Shown: piece after piece, positions 56,105 through 64,000 of the stretch
How the letters are laid out: the number at the start of each line of letters is the position of its first letter
Numbering within the stretch: position 1 is the stretch's first letter
Assembly (NCBI GenBank): GCA_044867645.1
Contig: JBIOVI010000011.1
Location: 1 to 64,000, forward strand
DNA: 64,000 bases
DNA from: VRUE01 sp044867645
Lineage (GTDB): Bacteria > Actinomycetota > Thermoleophilia > Solirubrobacterales > 70-9
Direction of reading: 5' to 3'
The notes under the pieces: generated by a model
The model's input: the letters and a program-made list of their open reading frames with translations, nothing else
Told to the model about the DNA's origin: nothing
Databases searched by the model: none
Made by a program: the position numbers and the translations under genes

Positions 56105-57586
56105 TCAAGCCGCCGCCGGAACCGGCTCCGTGACGCGGGTGACGTAATCGGCGCGATCGAAGCGGCCGAGGCGACGGCGCAGCTCGAAGGTCGAGCCGGG
56201 GAACATCGTGCTGTTGCGGCCGTTGGCATCGAGGTAGTAGCTCATGCAGCCGCCCGCGTTCCAGACCGTGCCCGCGAGCCGAGACTGGACCTCGGCGTTG
56301 AAGCGCTCCTGGGTGTCCGCGCGGACCTCGACGCTGGCCAGGCCACCGCGGTCCATCGCCCGTAGCGCCTCGACCATGTACCCGATCTGCGTCTCGGAGA
56401 GCAGGAACGCCGAGGAGTGGCCGTTGCCGATGTTCGGACCGAGCAGGATGAAGAAGTTGGGAAAGCCGTGGACGACGCTGCCGAGGTAGCCAGTCGGGCT
56501 GCCCTGCCAGGTCTGCGCGAGGCTGCGTCCCTCGCGCCCGCGAATCCGCGCGGCGATCGGCAGGTCGGTGATGGTGAAGCCGGTGCCGAGGACGATCGTG
56601 TCAGCCGCCCGTTCGATCCCGTCGGCGCCGACGACCCCGCCCGGGCGGACCTCCTCGACGGCGTGGGGGACGACGTCGACGTTGGGCTGGCTCAGCGCGC
56701 GGTACCAGTCGTTGGAGAACAGCAGCCGCTTGCAGCCGATCGTGTAGTTCGGGGTGAGAATGCGACGCAGCTCGGGGTCGGGAACGGAGCGGCGTAGGTG
56801 ACGGTGGCCGGCCGCTTGCAGCGGCGCCAGCAGGCGCGGGTTGCGGGTCGCCACCCCGAGGATCTCGGCGGTGCCATAGAGACCCCCGCGCAGGGCACGC
56901 TGGGTCGCCGGGTAGCGCCGGAAGATGTTGTGGGCGCGGCGGCCGAGCGGACGGTCAGCCTTCGGCAGGACCCAGTGCGCGGTGCGCTGAAAGACCGTCA
57001 GCGCCTCGACCCGTGGCTGGATCTCCGGCACGAACTGGACCGCCGAGGCGCCGCTGCCGATCGTCGCAACCCGGGCACCGTCGAGATCGTGATCGTGGTC
57101 CCAGCGCGAGGAGTGGAAGACCTTGCCCTTAAAGCTGTCGAGGCCGGGAATGTCGGGGATGACCGGCTCGCTCCAGGGCCCCGTCGCCGAGACCAGGATC
57201 CGTGCGGCGTACTCGCCGGCACCGGTCTGCACCAGCCAGCGCTGGCGTGCCCCGTCCCACTCGGCTCCGAGGACGTCGGCATTGCAGCGGATGCGGTCGG
57301 CGACCCCGTGCTCGGCGGCGACGTCGAGCAGGTAGCGGCGGATCTCCTCCTGCGGGGCGAAGGCCCGGCTCCAGTCGGGTTTGGGGGCGAAGGAGTAGGA
57401 GTAGAGCGCCGTCGGCACGTCGCAGGCGCAGCCGGGGTAGGTGTTGTCGCGCCAGGTACCGCCGGGCTCGCTTCCCCGCTCGAGGACGACGAAGTCCTCG
57501 ATGCCGGCACGCCGCATGTGGATCGCCGCGCCGATCCCCGACATTCCGGCGCCGATTACTACAACCCTGACCTCCCGCTCGCTCAT
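56105..57586 (-). CDS. Flavin-containing monooxygenase (Baeyer-Villiger type)
   Basis: 493 residues. FAD motif VVVIGAGMSGIGAAIHM (8-24), the NADPH motif ATIGSGASAVQFVPEI (174-189) and FKGKVFHSSRW (152-162), close to the BVMO fingerprint FxGxxxHxxxW. LGTGFTITDLP is a further FMO signature. It would insert oxygen into ketones or oxidise N/S centres using NADPH. ATG 57586 is used. It probably follows the LtrA gene in one transcript, with a hairpin in the 58-base gap. Confidence 0.88.
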   Translation of the reverse strand: MSEREVRVVVIGAGMSGIGAAIHMRRAGIEDFVVLERGSEPGGTWRDNTYPGCACDVPTALYSYSFAPKPDWSRAFAPQEEIRRYLLDVAAEHGVADRIRCNADVLGAEWDGARQRWLVQTGAGEYAARILVSATGPWSEPVIPDIPGLDSFKGKVFHSSRWDHDHDLDGARVATIGSGASAVQFVPEIQPRVEALTVFQRTAHWVLPKADRPLGRRAHNIFRRYPATQRALRGGLYGTAEILGVATRNPRLLAPLQAAGHRHLRRSVPDPELRRILTPNYTIGCKRLLFSNDWYRALSQPNVDVVPHAVEEVRPGGVVGADGIERAADTIVLGTGFTITDLPIAARIRGREGRSLAQTWQGSPTGYLGSVVHGFPNFFILLGPNIGNGHSSAFLLSETQIGYMVEALRAMDRGGLASVEVRADTQERFNAEVQSRLAGTVWNAGGCMSYYLDANGRNSTMFPGSTFELRRRLGRFDRADYVTRVTEPVPAAA

Positions 57587-57601
57587 GCCGAGGGATTCTA
57601 G

Positions 57602-57631
57602 GCCGCGACTGGCTAAGCGGCCAGTCGCGGC
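57602..57631 (-). other. Intercistronic hairpin between LtrA and monooxygenase
   Basis: GCCGCGACTGGC taagcg GCCAGTCGCGGC: a perfect 12-bp stem with a short loop between the ltrA-like stop and the monooxygenase start on the minus strand. No T-run follows, so it may stabilise or process the mRNA, or be a weak terminator. Confidence 0.5.
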
Positions 57632-57644
57632 TGGCCGGGCTGCT

Positions 57645-58829
57645 TCAAGCCTCCGCCGCCCCGGGACGGCGGACCTGGTGGCGGCCCTCGCCATACATGC
57701 GGGTCTCGTAGACGATCATCGCCCAGAGCAGCAGGTTGGCGATCGCCAGCGTCGCGAGCGCGGGTAGCTCGGTGGCGACCGGGACGAGGATCAGAAGGAC
57801 CACCGCCAGCGCTAGCCGCTGGCGGTTGACCGAGTGGACGTGGCGGTAGCGGAAGGCGACCAGGCCGAGCAGGTAGATCGCGATGCCGCCGAGCAAGGCG
57901 AAAGCGGGCACGGTGTGCAGGTTGTCGTCGTAGTAGCCGATCGTCTTCTTCAGGCCGAGCGCGACAAGGACGATGCCGGCGACCATCGGCAGGTGCAGAT
58001 AGGAATAGGAGTCGCGGGCCATCTCGTTCTGCACCCGGCCCGGTTCGGCGTCGACGAGGCGCCTCCCCGAGACGATCGCGACGATGTCGAAGTAGGTCCA
58101 CCACAGTGCGGCTGCGAGGGCGACGCCGAGAACGGCGGCGGTGCCGATGCCGAGGTTGAGCGCGCCGGCCGCGCCGATGCCGATCGCGACGATCGACTCG
58201 CCGAGGGCGATGATCACGATCAGCCCGTGGCGCTCGGCGAAGTGGCCCGGGACCAGCTTCCAGCCCTCCGAGCCGAAGAGGTATGGGCCGCCCATGTCGA
58301 GAAGGAGGGCGAGCAGCCAGAGGGCGCCCTGGGCAAGGCCGTCGAAGAAGGAAGCGATGACGAGCAGGCCGACCGCGACCGCAGTGCTGACGGCAAGGCC
58401 GAGCACCGAGTGCCGCAACGCGTCGTCCTCGGGGCTGGCGAGCATAAAAAGGCCGATGTGGGCGACGCGAACCGCACCGTAGGCAAGCGCGAAGACAAGG
58501 GCCAGGTGCCCGAACGCCTCGGGTACGCAGAGGGAGACGACCAGCAACGCCGCCATCGCGCCGAACATGACGAGGCGGACGGCTCCCTCCTCCGGGTCGA
58601 TGACGCTGGTCAGCCAGGCGTAACCGACCCAGGACCACCACAGCATTCCCAGCACCAGCAGACCCTGGGCAAGCCCCGACCAGGTCGGATCGTGGGACAT
58701 CAGCGCCGTGCACTGGGTCAGCGCCAGGACAAACACGAGGTCGAAGAAGAGCTCCAACGGCGTGACCCGCTCTTCTTCGCGCGGCGCGGCGGCGAGCCGG
58801 GATTCGCGCGCTTCAGTCGGGGCCGACAT
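57645..58829 (-). CDS. Low-temperature-requirement A (LtrA) family membrane protein
   Basis: 394 residues with about 11 membrane helices. VTPLELFFDLVFVLALTQCTALM (22-44) is the LtrA hallmark, and FGSEGWKLVPGHFAERHGLIVIIALGESIVAIG (185-217) is the family's central motif with His/Glu. First named for cold growth in Listeria; the biochemical role is unknown. It sits on the membrane. The divergent MBL-fold gene begins 87 bases away. Confidence 0.88.
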   Translation of the reverse strand: MSAPTEARESRLAAAPREEERVTPLELFFDLVFVLALTQCTALMSHDPTWSGLAQGLLVLGMLWWSWVGYAWLTSVIDPEEGAVRLVMFGAMAALLVVSLCVPEAFGHLALVFALAYGAVRVAHIGLFMLASPEDDALRHSVLGLAVSTAVAVGLLVIASFFDGLAQGALWLLALLLDMGGPYLFGSEGWKLVPGHFAERHGLIVIIALGESIVAIGIGAAGALNLGIGTAAVLGVALAAALWWTYFDIVAIVSGRRLVDAEPGRVQNEMARDSYSYLHLPMVAGIVLVALGLKKTIGYYDDNLHTVPAFALLGGIAIYLLGLVAFRYRHVHSVNRQRLALAVVLLILVPVATELPALATLAIANLLLWAMIVYETRMYGEGRHQVRRPGAAEA

Positions 58830-58916
58830 CGCCGCATCTTCGCAAGCGGCCGCGGCGGTCAGGTCGTTTGAGTGCCGTCACGCAGCGCTGCGTCGCTCCC
58901 TGAGAGGATTGCCGCG

Positions 58917-59918
58917 ATGAGCGACCGCAAGCGGCCCGAGGCACCCAGGGCGGAGAAGGTGCTGCCAGGCGTATGGAGGCTACGGTTGCCGCTGCCCTGG
59001 CCGGGGGTGCCGCATGGCAATGTCTGGGCGGTGGCCGCGGACGGAGGTGTCGTCCTCTTCGACACCGGGATCGGCGGCAAGGGCGGCTTTCGCAGGTTCG
59101 ACGTCGCCCTCGCCCAGGCCGGCTTCGGGGTCGAGGACGTGCGCCTCCTCGTCTGCACCCATTCCCACACCGATCACTATGGGCTTGCCGCTCCAATCGT
59201 CGAGGGTGCCGGCTGCGAGCTCTGGATGCATCCCGCCTGGGAACACGTCCGCCTGCTCGCCGACGACCCTTCCGCGGCGCTCGAGCAGCGGATCGAGGTT
59301 GCCCGACAGAGCGGCGTCCCGCCCGCCGCCCTGGAGCGCTACCGCGCTTCCCGCGAAGGGGACGACGACAACGGGATCGACGCGATCGTCGAGCCCGACC
59401 GCGACCTGCTGCCCGGGGTCGAGGTGGAGACCGACCTTGGCGCCTGGCAGGTCTATGAGACGCCGGGCCACGCCCCTTCCCACGTCGTCCTGCACCAACC
59501 CGAGCGCAAGCTGCTGATCTCCGGCGACCATCTCCTCGGGCGCACGGTGCTCTTCTTCGACTACGGGCACAGCCCCGACCCGGTTGGCGAATTCCTGCGC
59601 GGCCTCGACGCGGTCGAGCCACTTGACGTGGATCTGGTGCTGCCGGGCCACGGTCGCACCTTCCGCGACGCCGACGCGAAGATCGCCGAGGCTCGTCGCC
59701 AGGTCGAGGAGCTGCTCGGCAAGACCCGCGAGGGGCTCGCCGACGGGGAGAAGACCGCCTTTGAGATCGTCGCCGAGATTCTCGGTCCGGAGAACGTCAA
59801 CTCGCCGGCCAGCGCCTGGGCGTTGCAGATAGTGCTCTCCTGCCTCGACCACCTGACGATCCAAGGAGAGGTCGAACCGGTCCAAGGCACCGACCCGCAA
59901 CGCTGGAAGCTCGGGTAG
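58917..59918 (+). CDS. Metallo-beta-lactamase-fold hydrolase
   Basis: 333 residues. The zinc motif CTHSHTDHYGL (80-90, HxHxDH) and later metal ligands GHAPSHVVLH, ISGDHLLG and LPGHGRTF are intact, so two metals are likely. VVLFDTGIGG precedes the first motif. The extra C-terminal helical domain (about 255-333) resembles glyoxalase II/MBL-SoxH-type proteins with an alpha-helical tail. It may hydrolyse a thioester or lactone. ATG 58917 has GAGAGG upstream. Followed by SRPBCC, GNAT and propeller genes with gaps of 10-15 bases. Confidence 0.85.
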   Translation: MSDRKRPEAPRAEKVLPGVWRLRLPLPWPGVPHGNVWAVAADGGVVLFDTGIGGKGGFRRFDVALAQAGFGVEDVRLLVCTHSHTDHYGLAAPIVEGAGCELWMHPAWEHVRLLADDPSAALEQRIEVARQSGVPPAALERYRASREGDDDNGIDAIVEPDRDLLPGVEVETDLGAWQVYETPGHAPSHVVLHQPERKLLISGDHLLGRTVLFFDYGHSPDPVGEFLRGLDAVEPLDVDLVLPGHGRTFRDADAKIAEARRQVEELLGKTREGLADGEKTAFEIVAEILGPENVNSPASAWALQIVLSCLDHLTIQGEVEPVQGTDPQRWKLG

Positions 59919-59933
59919 ATAGGCTCACGCACC

Positions 59934-60377
59934 GTGGCCAGCTTCACTTTCGTTCGCGAGGTCTCAGCGCCGCCCGAGACGGTTTTCGAGGTGCTGACGG
60001 ATCACCGACGGTATGCCGAGATCACGCCGCTGCGTCGTTCGGAGCTGGAGCGAGAGGGGGAGCCGGCGCCGAACGGCGTCGGTGCGATCCGGGTGCTGCG
60101 CTCGGTCGGGCCGCCGCTGCGGGAGGAAACGATCATCTACGAGGCGCCAAGCCGCTTCTCCTACAAGCTGCTCTCCGGAGCGCCGCTTCGCGATCATGTC
60201 GGCACGGTCCAGCTGACGCCCGAGGGTGGGGGGACGAAGGTCACCTACGCGGTTCGCACGACGCCGACCCTGCCGCTGTTCGGCGCTATCGCGGTCGCCG
60301 TCGCCAGGTTCGGCGTCAAGCAACTGTTCGACGGGATCGCCGCCGAGTCGGAGCGCCGCGCGGCGGCCGCAGGCTGA
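59934..60377 (+). CDS. SRPBCC (polyketide cyclase-like) protein
   Basis: 147 residues: FTFVREVSAPPETVFEVLTDHRRYAEITPL (4-33) is the START/helix-grip N-terminus, and the sheet and long C-terminal helix (ARFGVKQLFDGIAAESERRA) complete the fold. It could bind a lipid or hydrophobic metabolite. GTG start 59934. Close spacing suggests it shares a transcript with the hydrolase before and the GNAT after. Confidence 0.75.
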   Translation: MASFTFVREVSAPPETVFEVLTDHRRYAEITPLRRSELEREGEPAPNGVGAIRVLRSVGPPLREETIIYEAPSRFSYKLLSGAPLRDHVGTVQLTPEGGGTKVTYAVRTTPTLPLFGAIAVAVARFGVKQLFDGIAAESERRAAAAG

Positions 60378-60387
60378 CCCGGCCCCG

Positions 60388-61164
60388 ATGGGCCAGCGCA
60401 TCGACGCGAAGGAGCTGCGGCGGCGGGCGATCGAGGGCGTCCGCGACGAGGTCGAGGCTTTCGGCAGCGCCGCGCCGGACTCGTCGCTGATCCGCCGCCA
60501 GGGTTTGCTCGCCTCGGTGGTGCCGGCCTCGCCCCACCGGTCGCTCTTCAACTCGGTCTACTACGACGAGCGGGCGGCTCTGGCCGCGGCGGTGGAGGCG
60601 CTCGCCGAGGCCTACGAGACCAACGGCGTCCAGGCTTGGACAGTCTGGGTGCCGGACGAGGATCGGGAGACGGCGCAGCTGCTCGCCGATCGCGGCCATT
60701 TGCTGGACGCGGCACCACGGGTCATGGCGATGGAGCTCGTCGCACTGAAGGACGAGCCGGGCCCGCCGGCAGACGTTGAGCCGGGCTCGATTGAGCCATC
60801 TGTCGCCGCCGAGCTGAACGACCGCGCCTACGGCTACGGCGAGGACGGCTTCCGGGCCGGACTCGCTGGCGAGACGGCGATCCGCTGGCACGGCGCCTAC
60901 TCGGGCGGCGAGCCGGTCTGCTGCGTCGGCACGATCGAGGTCGGCGATGACTGCTGCGTGACGGGGGTGGCCACTCCGCCCGAGCACCGCGGACGAGGCA
61001 TTGCCAGCTGGCTGATGCTGAGGGCGCTGGCGGCGGCGCGGGAGGCGGGGTTGGCGACCGCATCGCTGCAGGCAACCAAAGCGGGGGCGCCGATTTACGA
61101 ACGGCTCGGATTCGCCGACTTCGGTTTCGTCGAGATGTGGGAGCTGCGGCGTTCCCTACCATGA
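60388..61164 (+). CDS. GNAT-family N-acetyltransferase
   Basis: 258 residues. A C-terminal GNAT domain has the CoA loop VTGVATPPEHRGRGIASWLML (191-211, R/Q-x2-G-x-G/A) and a final LQATKAGAPIYERLGFADFG (strand 5, Tyr general acid). The first 120 residues form a divergent N-terminal half, as in two-domain GNATs. Substrate unknown. ATG 60388 is used; an overlapping longer frame belongs to the previous gene. Confidence 0.85.
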   Translation: MGQRIDAKELRRRAIEGVRDEVEAFGSAAPDSSLIRRQGLLASVVPASPHRSLFNSVYYDERAALAAAVEALAEAYETNGVQAWTVWVPDEDRETAQLLADRGHLLDAAPRVMAMELVALKDEPGPPADVEPGSIEPSVAAELNDRAYGYGEDGFRAGLAGETAIRWHGAYSGGEPVCCVGTIEVGDDCCVTGVATPPEHRGRGIASWLMLRALAAAREAGLATASLQATKAGAPIYERLGFADFGFVEMWELRRSLP

Positions 61165-61176
61165 CCGGCTCGCCGT

Positions 61177-62523
61177 ATGAGCCCCGAGAAGCCCGTCGCC
61201 GCCAATTCCGAGAAAAAGCCAAAGCGTCGCCTGCCCCGCCAGCTCGAGCGGTTCTGGCGCGAGCACCGGCGACTCACGATTGCCGCGGTCGCCCTCGTCG
61301 CCATACTGGCGGCCGGAGGTGGCGCGCTCGCCTACGAGTTGCTGAAACGGCCACCGGACGTCCATAACCCGGATGTGGCCTTCCAGCCGCAGAAGCCGAA
61401 AAAGCAGGAGGCGAAGCGGGTCAACTGGCCGCTCTACGGCTACGACCGCGCCCGCACCCGCTACCTGCCGGCGAAGGGGATCAAGCCCCCTTTCAAGAAA
61501 ATCTGGCGCTATAAGGATCGGCCGCTGCTCGAGTTCCCGCCGACCGTGGCCGGCGGCAAGCTCTACCTCGTCAACAACAGCGGCTACGCGGTCGCGCTCG
61601 ACGCCGATACCGGCAGGCAGCTCTGGAAGCGACGGATCGGCCGCCTCAATGCGTCCTCCCCGACCTATTACAAGCACCGGCTCTACATCGTCAACCTGGT
61701 GCCGGGGCACGTGGTGAAGCTGGACGCGCGGACCGGTCGCGTGCTCTGGAAACGCTCCCTACCGGGGCGTGCCGAGTCCTCGCCGGTTGTGGTCGGCCGC
61801 AGCCTCTACTTCGGCTGCGAAGACGGTCGCCTGTTCGCGCTCAGCACCCGCAACGGCAACGTCCGCTGGTCGACGGCCCTTGGCGGCCCGGTCAAGTCAG
61901 CCCCCGCCTACTACGGCGGTGTCCTCTACGTCGGCGACTACGGCGGCTACATGAACGCGGTCGAGGCGAAAAGCGGCGAGCTCGTGTGGCAGAGCGACTC
62001 GCTCGGACAGGGCTTCGGCACCTCGGGGGCCTTCTACTCGACGCCCGCCGTCGCCTTTGGCCGCGTCTACGCCGGCAACAACGACACCCGCGTCTACAGC
62101 TTCGACCGCCACGACGGCACGATCGCCTGGACCTACTCGACCGGCGGCTACGCCTACTCCGGACCGGCCGTCGCCCGCACGCGCCACACCGGGCCCACCG
62201 TCTACATCGGCTCCTTCGACGGCAACGTCTACGCGCTCAATGCCAAGAGCGGCGAACCGCGCTGGATCCGCTCCGCCGGCGGCTCGGTGATCGGCTCGCT
62301 GACCGCGATCGGGGACATCGTCTACGCGGCGGAGTTCGACGACACCTCGACTACCGGCTACGCGATGAAGGGTGGCCGCACCGTCTTCCGCTACCCCCGC
62401 GGCACCTATACCCCGGTCGTCTCCGACGGGCGGCGCATCTACCTGGTCGGCTACTCGAGTGTCACCGCGCTACAGCCCTACAAGTACAGGGCTGCACTTG
62501 CGGATCGCATCGAGGTGCGTTAG
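61177..62523 (+). CDS. Membrane-anchored PQQ-like beta-propeller (BamB-like)
   Basis: 448 residues: a basic cytosolic N-terminus, one membrane helix (33-53), then about seven WD/PQQ-type blades with repeated DADTGRQLWKRRIG, DARTGRVLWKRSLPG, STRNGNVRWSTALGG, EAKSGELVWQSDSLG, DRHDGTIAWTYSTGG and NAKSGEPRWIRSAGG. No quinone-binding or catalytic residues are obvious. Probably an outside scaffold or sensor. Co-directional with the GNAT gene (12 bases). Confidence 0.85.
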   Translation: MSPEKPVAANSEKKPKRRLPRQLERFWREHRRLTIAAVALVAILAAGGGALAYELLKRPPDVHNPDVAFQPQKPKKQEAKRVNWPLYGYDRARTRYLPAKGIKPPFKKIWRYKDRPLLEFPPTVAGGKLYLVNNSGYAVALDADTGRQLWKRRIGRLNASSPTYYKHRLYIVNLVPGHVVKLDARTGRVLWKRSLPGRAESSPVVVGRSLYFGCEDGRLFALSTRNGNVRWSTALGGPVKSAPAYYGGVLYVGDYGGYMNAVEAKSGELVWQSDSLGQGFGTSGAFYSTPAVAFGRVYAGNNDTRVYSFDRHDGTIAWTYSTGGYAYSGPAVARTRHTGPTVYIGSFDGNVYALNAKSGEPRWIRSAGGSVIGSLTAIGDIVYAAEFDDTSTTGYAMKGGRTVFRYPRGTYTPVVSDGRRIYLVGYSSVTALQPYKYRAALADRIEVR

Positions 62524-62533
62524 CCGCGCCTTT

Positions 62534-63604
62534 CTATTGCGGAGCGAGGCCCCCCGGTGGGGGCGGTGGCGCTTGCGGCGGGTTCGGCGCGAAGGAGGGG
62601 AAGAGCGGCGAGTGGAGCTTGCGGCTGAGCACGCCGAGGCTCGCCGGGTAGTTCTGCAGCCGGTAGGAGCTCGAAGAGCCGAAGTCCTGGTAATAGACGA
62701 GCATCCTGCAGCGCTCGTGGCGTTCGACCCAGGTCAGCAGTCGCTTGACGAAGCCTGGATCGTCACCGCTCGAGACTCCCCACTCGGGGAGCGCGAAGGG
62801 CTTGGAGTCGAAGCGGTTGTAGAGGCCGTTGAGAGCCTTCCAGTCTTTGTTGTCGGAGTAGAAATCGGTGCCAACCCAGTCGACGTAGCGCTCGCCGGGA
62901 TAGAAGTTCTTGGGGCGATTGTGGGGCACGGTCGGGGAGCCGGCGGGCAGCGTGCTCCAGATGACCGCGACCGGCGCCATCGGCAGGCCACCGACGTCGC
63001 TTTGCAGCGGGGGCAGGCCGGCTTTATCCAGGCGGGCGTCGATCTGCCCCCGCTTGCCGCCCCCGTGCACGAGCAAGAAGATGCGGCGGAAGGCGAGTTT
63101 GTACCAGCGGGGTTTGTGGGCCGCGTCGCGCGCTCCTCCGGCGCAGTCGTAGGGGGCGTAGACGTTGAGGCAGCGGTTTGGCTCGCCCAGCGGGCGGATG
63201 TAGGCGGGCATCTTCTTCTCCCAGAACAATCTGTTGAGCCGCAGCAGGTAGTCGTCGCCGTACCCCTGGGCGATCGACCGCGGGCTGATCAGCTCGTGCC
63301 CGTCGTTGTTGTCGGCCGTCGTGATGTGGAGGACCGGTCGCGCCCGCGCCGCCTGCCAGCGTTCGATCGACTCCGGGAAATCCGAGCCCCAGGTGCGAAA
63401 CGACTCGATCAGGGCCGGGTGTTTGCTGAGCGCGGTGCTGAATTGACCGAAATCGGCGGAATCGCCCGTGTCACTGACGCCGAAGAAGATCTTGTCGCCC
63501 CGTGGCAGCAGCGGGCCGGCGCTCGCCCCCGAGGCCGCGAGCAGGCAGAGCGCCGCCGAGGCAAGCGCCAGCGGCACAGCACGTTTTCCACGCAGAGCAC
63601 GCAT
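62534..63604 (-). CDS. Secreted GH26-like TIM-barrel protein, copy 2
   Basis: 356 residues: signal peptide (1-30, ASAGP) and a barrel closely paralogous to the protein at 23221-24378 (shared KIFFGVSDTGDSADFGQF, MPAYIRPLGEPNRCLN, YVDWVGTDFYSDNKDW, FALPEWGVSSGDDP). Putative acid/base Glu141 and nucleophile Glu274. It lacks the long Pro-rich tail of copy 1 but ends in PPQAPPPPPGGLAPQ. It probably follows recQ in one transcript (6-base gap), which is odd for an exported enzyme. Confidence 0.72.
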   Translation of the reverse strand: MRALRGKRAVPLALASAALCLLAASGASAGPLLPRGDKIFFGVSDTGDSADFGQFSTALSKHPALIESFRTWGSDFPESIERWQAARARPVLHITTADNNDGHELISPRSIAQGYGDDYLLRLNRLFWEKKMPAYIRPLGEPNRCLNVYAPYDCAGGARDAAHKPRWYKLAFRRIFLLVHGGGKRGQIDARLDKAGLPPLQSDVGGLPMAPVAVIWSTLPAGSPTVPHNRPKNFYPGERYVDWVGTDFYSDNKDWKALNGLYNRFDSKPFALPEWGVSSGDDPGFVKRLLTWVERHERCRMLVYYQDFGSSSSYRLQNYPASLGVLSRKLHSPLFPSFAPNPPQAPPPPPGGLAPQ

Positions 63605-63610
63605 TTGCAG

Positions 63611-64000
63611 TCAGGCTTGAGCGACGACGATCTCCAGCACCTCCGGCGCGTACTTCGAGACGAAGTTGGGGCCGATGCCGCGGATCGCCAGCAGGGCCTC
63701 TGGATCGCCCGGGCGGGTGGCCGCGATCGCCTCCAGGGTGCTGTTGTGCGCAACCGTGAAGGCTGGCTTTCCGTCGGCCGCCACCAGCCGCCACTCCTTC
63801 AGCTTTTCGAAGAGGGACACGTCCTGCGGCGACAGCTCGGGGGGCGGCCCGGCCTTCTTGGGCGCTCGCGCGGGGCGAATCGCGATCGTCTCGGGATCCG
63901 GCAGCCAGCTCTCTGGATCGCAGACGTCGCAACAGCGGTTCAGGGGACGGCCCGCGCTTCTGTCGCCGAAGTGGTCGAGCACGCTGCGCCGCCTACAGCG
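63611..64000 (-). CDS. recQ: RecQ-like helicase, C-terminal part (cut by window edge)
   Basis: The visible end reads CRRRSVLDHFGDRSAGRPLNRCCDVCDP, the zinc-binding Cys-rich RQC motif of RecQ. An HRDC domain (SLFEKLKEWRLVAADGKPAFTVAHNSTLEAIAATRP, then LLAIRGIGPNFVSKYAPEVLEIV) ends the protein. The helicase core lies beyond the window. RecQ helicases act in recombination repair. Frame is open to the edge at 64000; stop at 63611. Confidence 0.85.
   Translation of the reverse strand, partial: RCRRRSVLDHFGDRSAGRPLNRCCDVCDPESWLPDPETIAIRPARAPKKAGPPPELSPQDVSLFEKLKEWRLVAADGKPAFTVAHNSTLEAIAATRPGDPEALLAIRGIGPNFVSKYAPEVLEIVVAQA

Noticed and set aside
1..64000. CRISPR arrays or cas genes
   Set aside because: No regularly spaced 25-40-base repeats; the repeated DNA in the RTX-like gene encodes protein repeats in frame.

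Overview
The window is uniformly GC-rich (roughly 70 % G+C by eye), with tightly packed genes, frequent GTG/TTG starts and 4-base stop/start overlaps. It looks like a chromosomal segment of a high-GC actinobacterium. The full-length Lhr helicase, the 7Fe ferredoxin, and the many Sec-exported proteins of obscure families (glycosidase-like TIM barrels, an RTX-type repeat protein, large Ig-like wall proteins) fit the Thermoleophilia/Solirubrobacterales best. That placement is inference; there is no rRNA here to confirm it.

Layout. 1-9.2 kb is a cell-envelope polysaccharide locus: a GT2 glycosyltransferase, then the complete dTDP-L-rhamnose operon rfbA-rfbD-rfbB-rfbC on the plus strand. Facing it on the minus strand are an O-antigen-ligase-like polymerase with TPRs, a polyprenyl-phosphate sugar transferase and a rhamnosyltransferase-like GT2. 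The 335-base gap between the two blocks holds a candidate stand-alone structured RNA with a promoter-like site, a degenerate class-II tRNA-like cloverleaf, an alternative long-range pairing and a terminator. 9.1-12 kb has a secreted Ser/Gly-rich protein and two tandem paralogous glycosidase-like proteins. 12-18 kb is lhr (with two in-frame palindromic inserts of one family), a Crp/Fnr regulator and pcm. 18-25 kb holds a secreted RTX-like protein, two small enzyme-like genes, groES-groEL behind a CIRCE operator, a GH26-like secreted protein and an SDR.

25-34 kb carries ferredoxin, cupin, Mrp ATPase, a large exported protein, cyclophilin, a K+ channel, a ClC transporter and an MFS drug exporter. 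34.0-37.2 kb is different: lower GC, short unrecognised genes (two membrane proteins, one with a coiled coil), many hairpins and long AT-rich non-coding DNA, ending exactly at a tRNA-Ser(TGA). It looks like an acquired accessory segment, although no integrase is visible. 37.3-47.8 kb returns to housekeeping and metabolism: MFS, lactone oxidase, PLP enzyme, tRNA-Ser(GCT), SGNH hydrolase, acyltransferase, P450, pyruvate kinase, thioesterase, enoyl-CoA hydratase and tRNA-Arg(ACG).

47.8-64 kb has an ArsR/MMPL divergent pair, an unknown secreted protein, the frameshifted remnant of an M23 peptidase, a phosphoesterase, a Vps62-like/membrane fusion, an aldo/keto reductase, a 163-bp palindromic element with 19-bp perfect inverted ends, a flavin monooxygenase, LtrA, a metallo-beta-lactamase-fold hydrolase, SRPBCC, GNAT, a PQQ-type propeller, a second GH26-like protein and the 3' end of a recQ-like helicase gene cut by the window edge.

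The most unusual observations are the repeated palindromic insert in lhr, the structured RNA candidate after rfbC, the 163-bp palindrome at 55.3 kb and the low-GC segment abutting tRNA-Ser.
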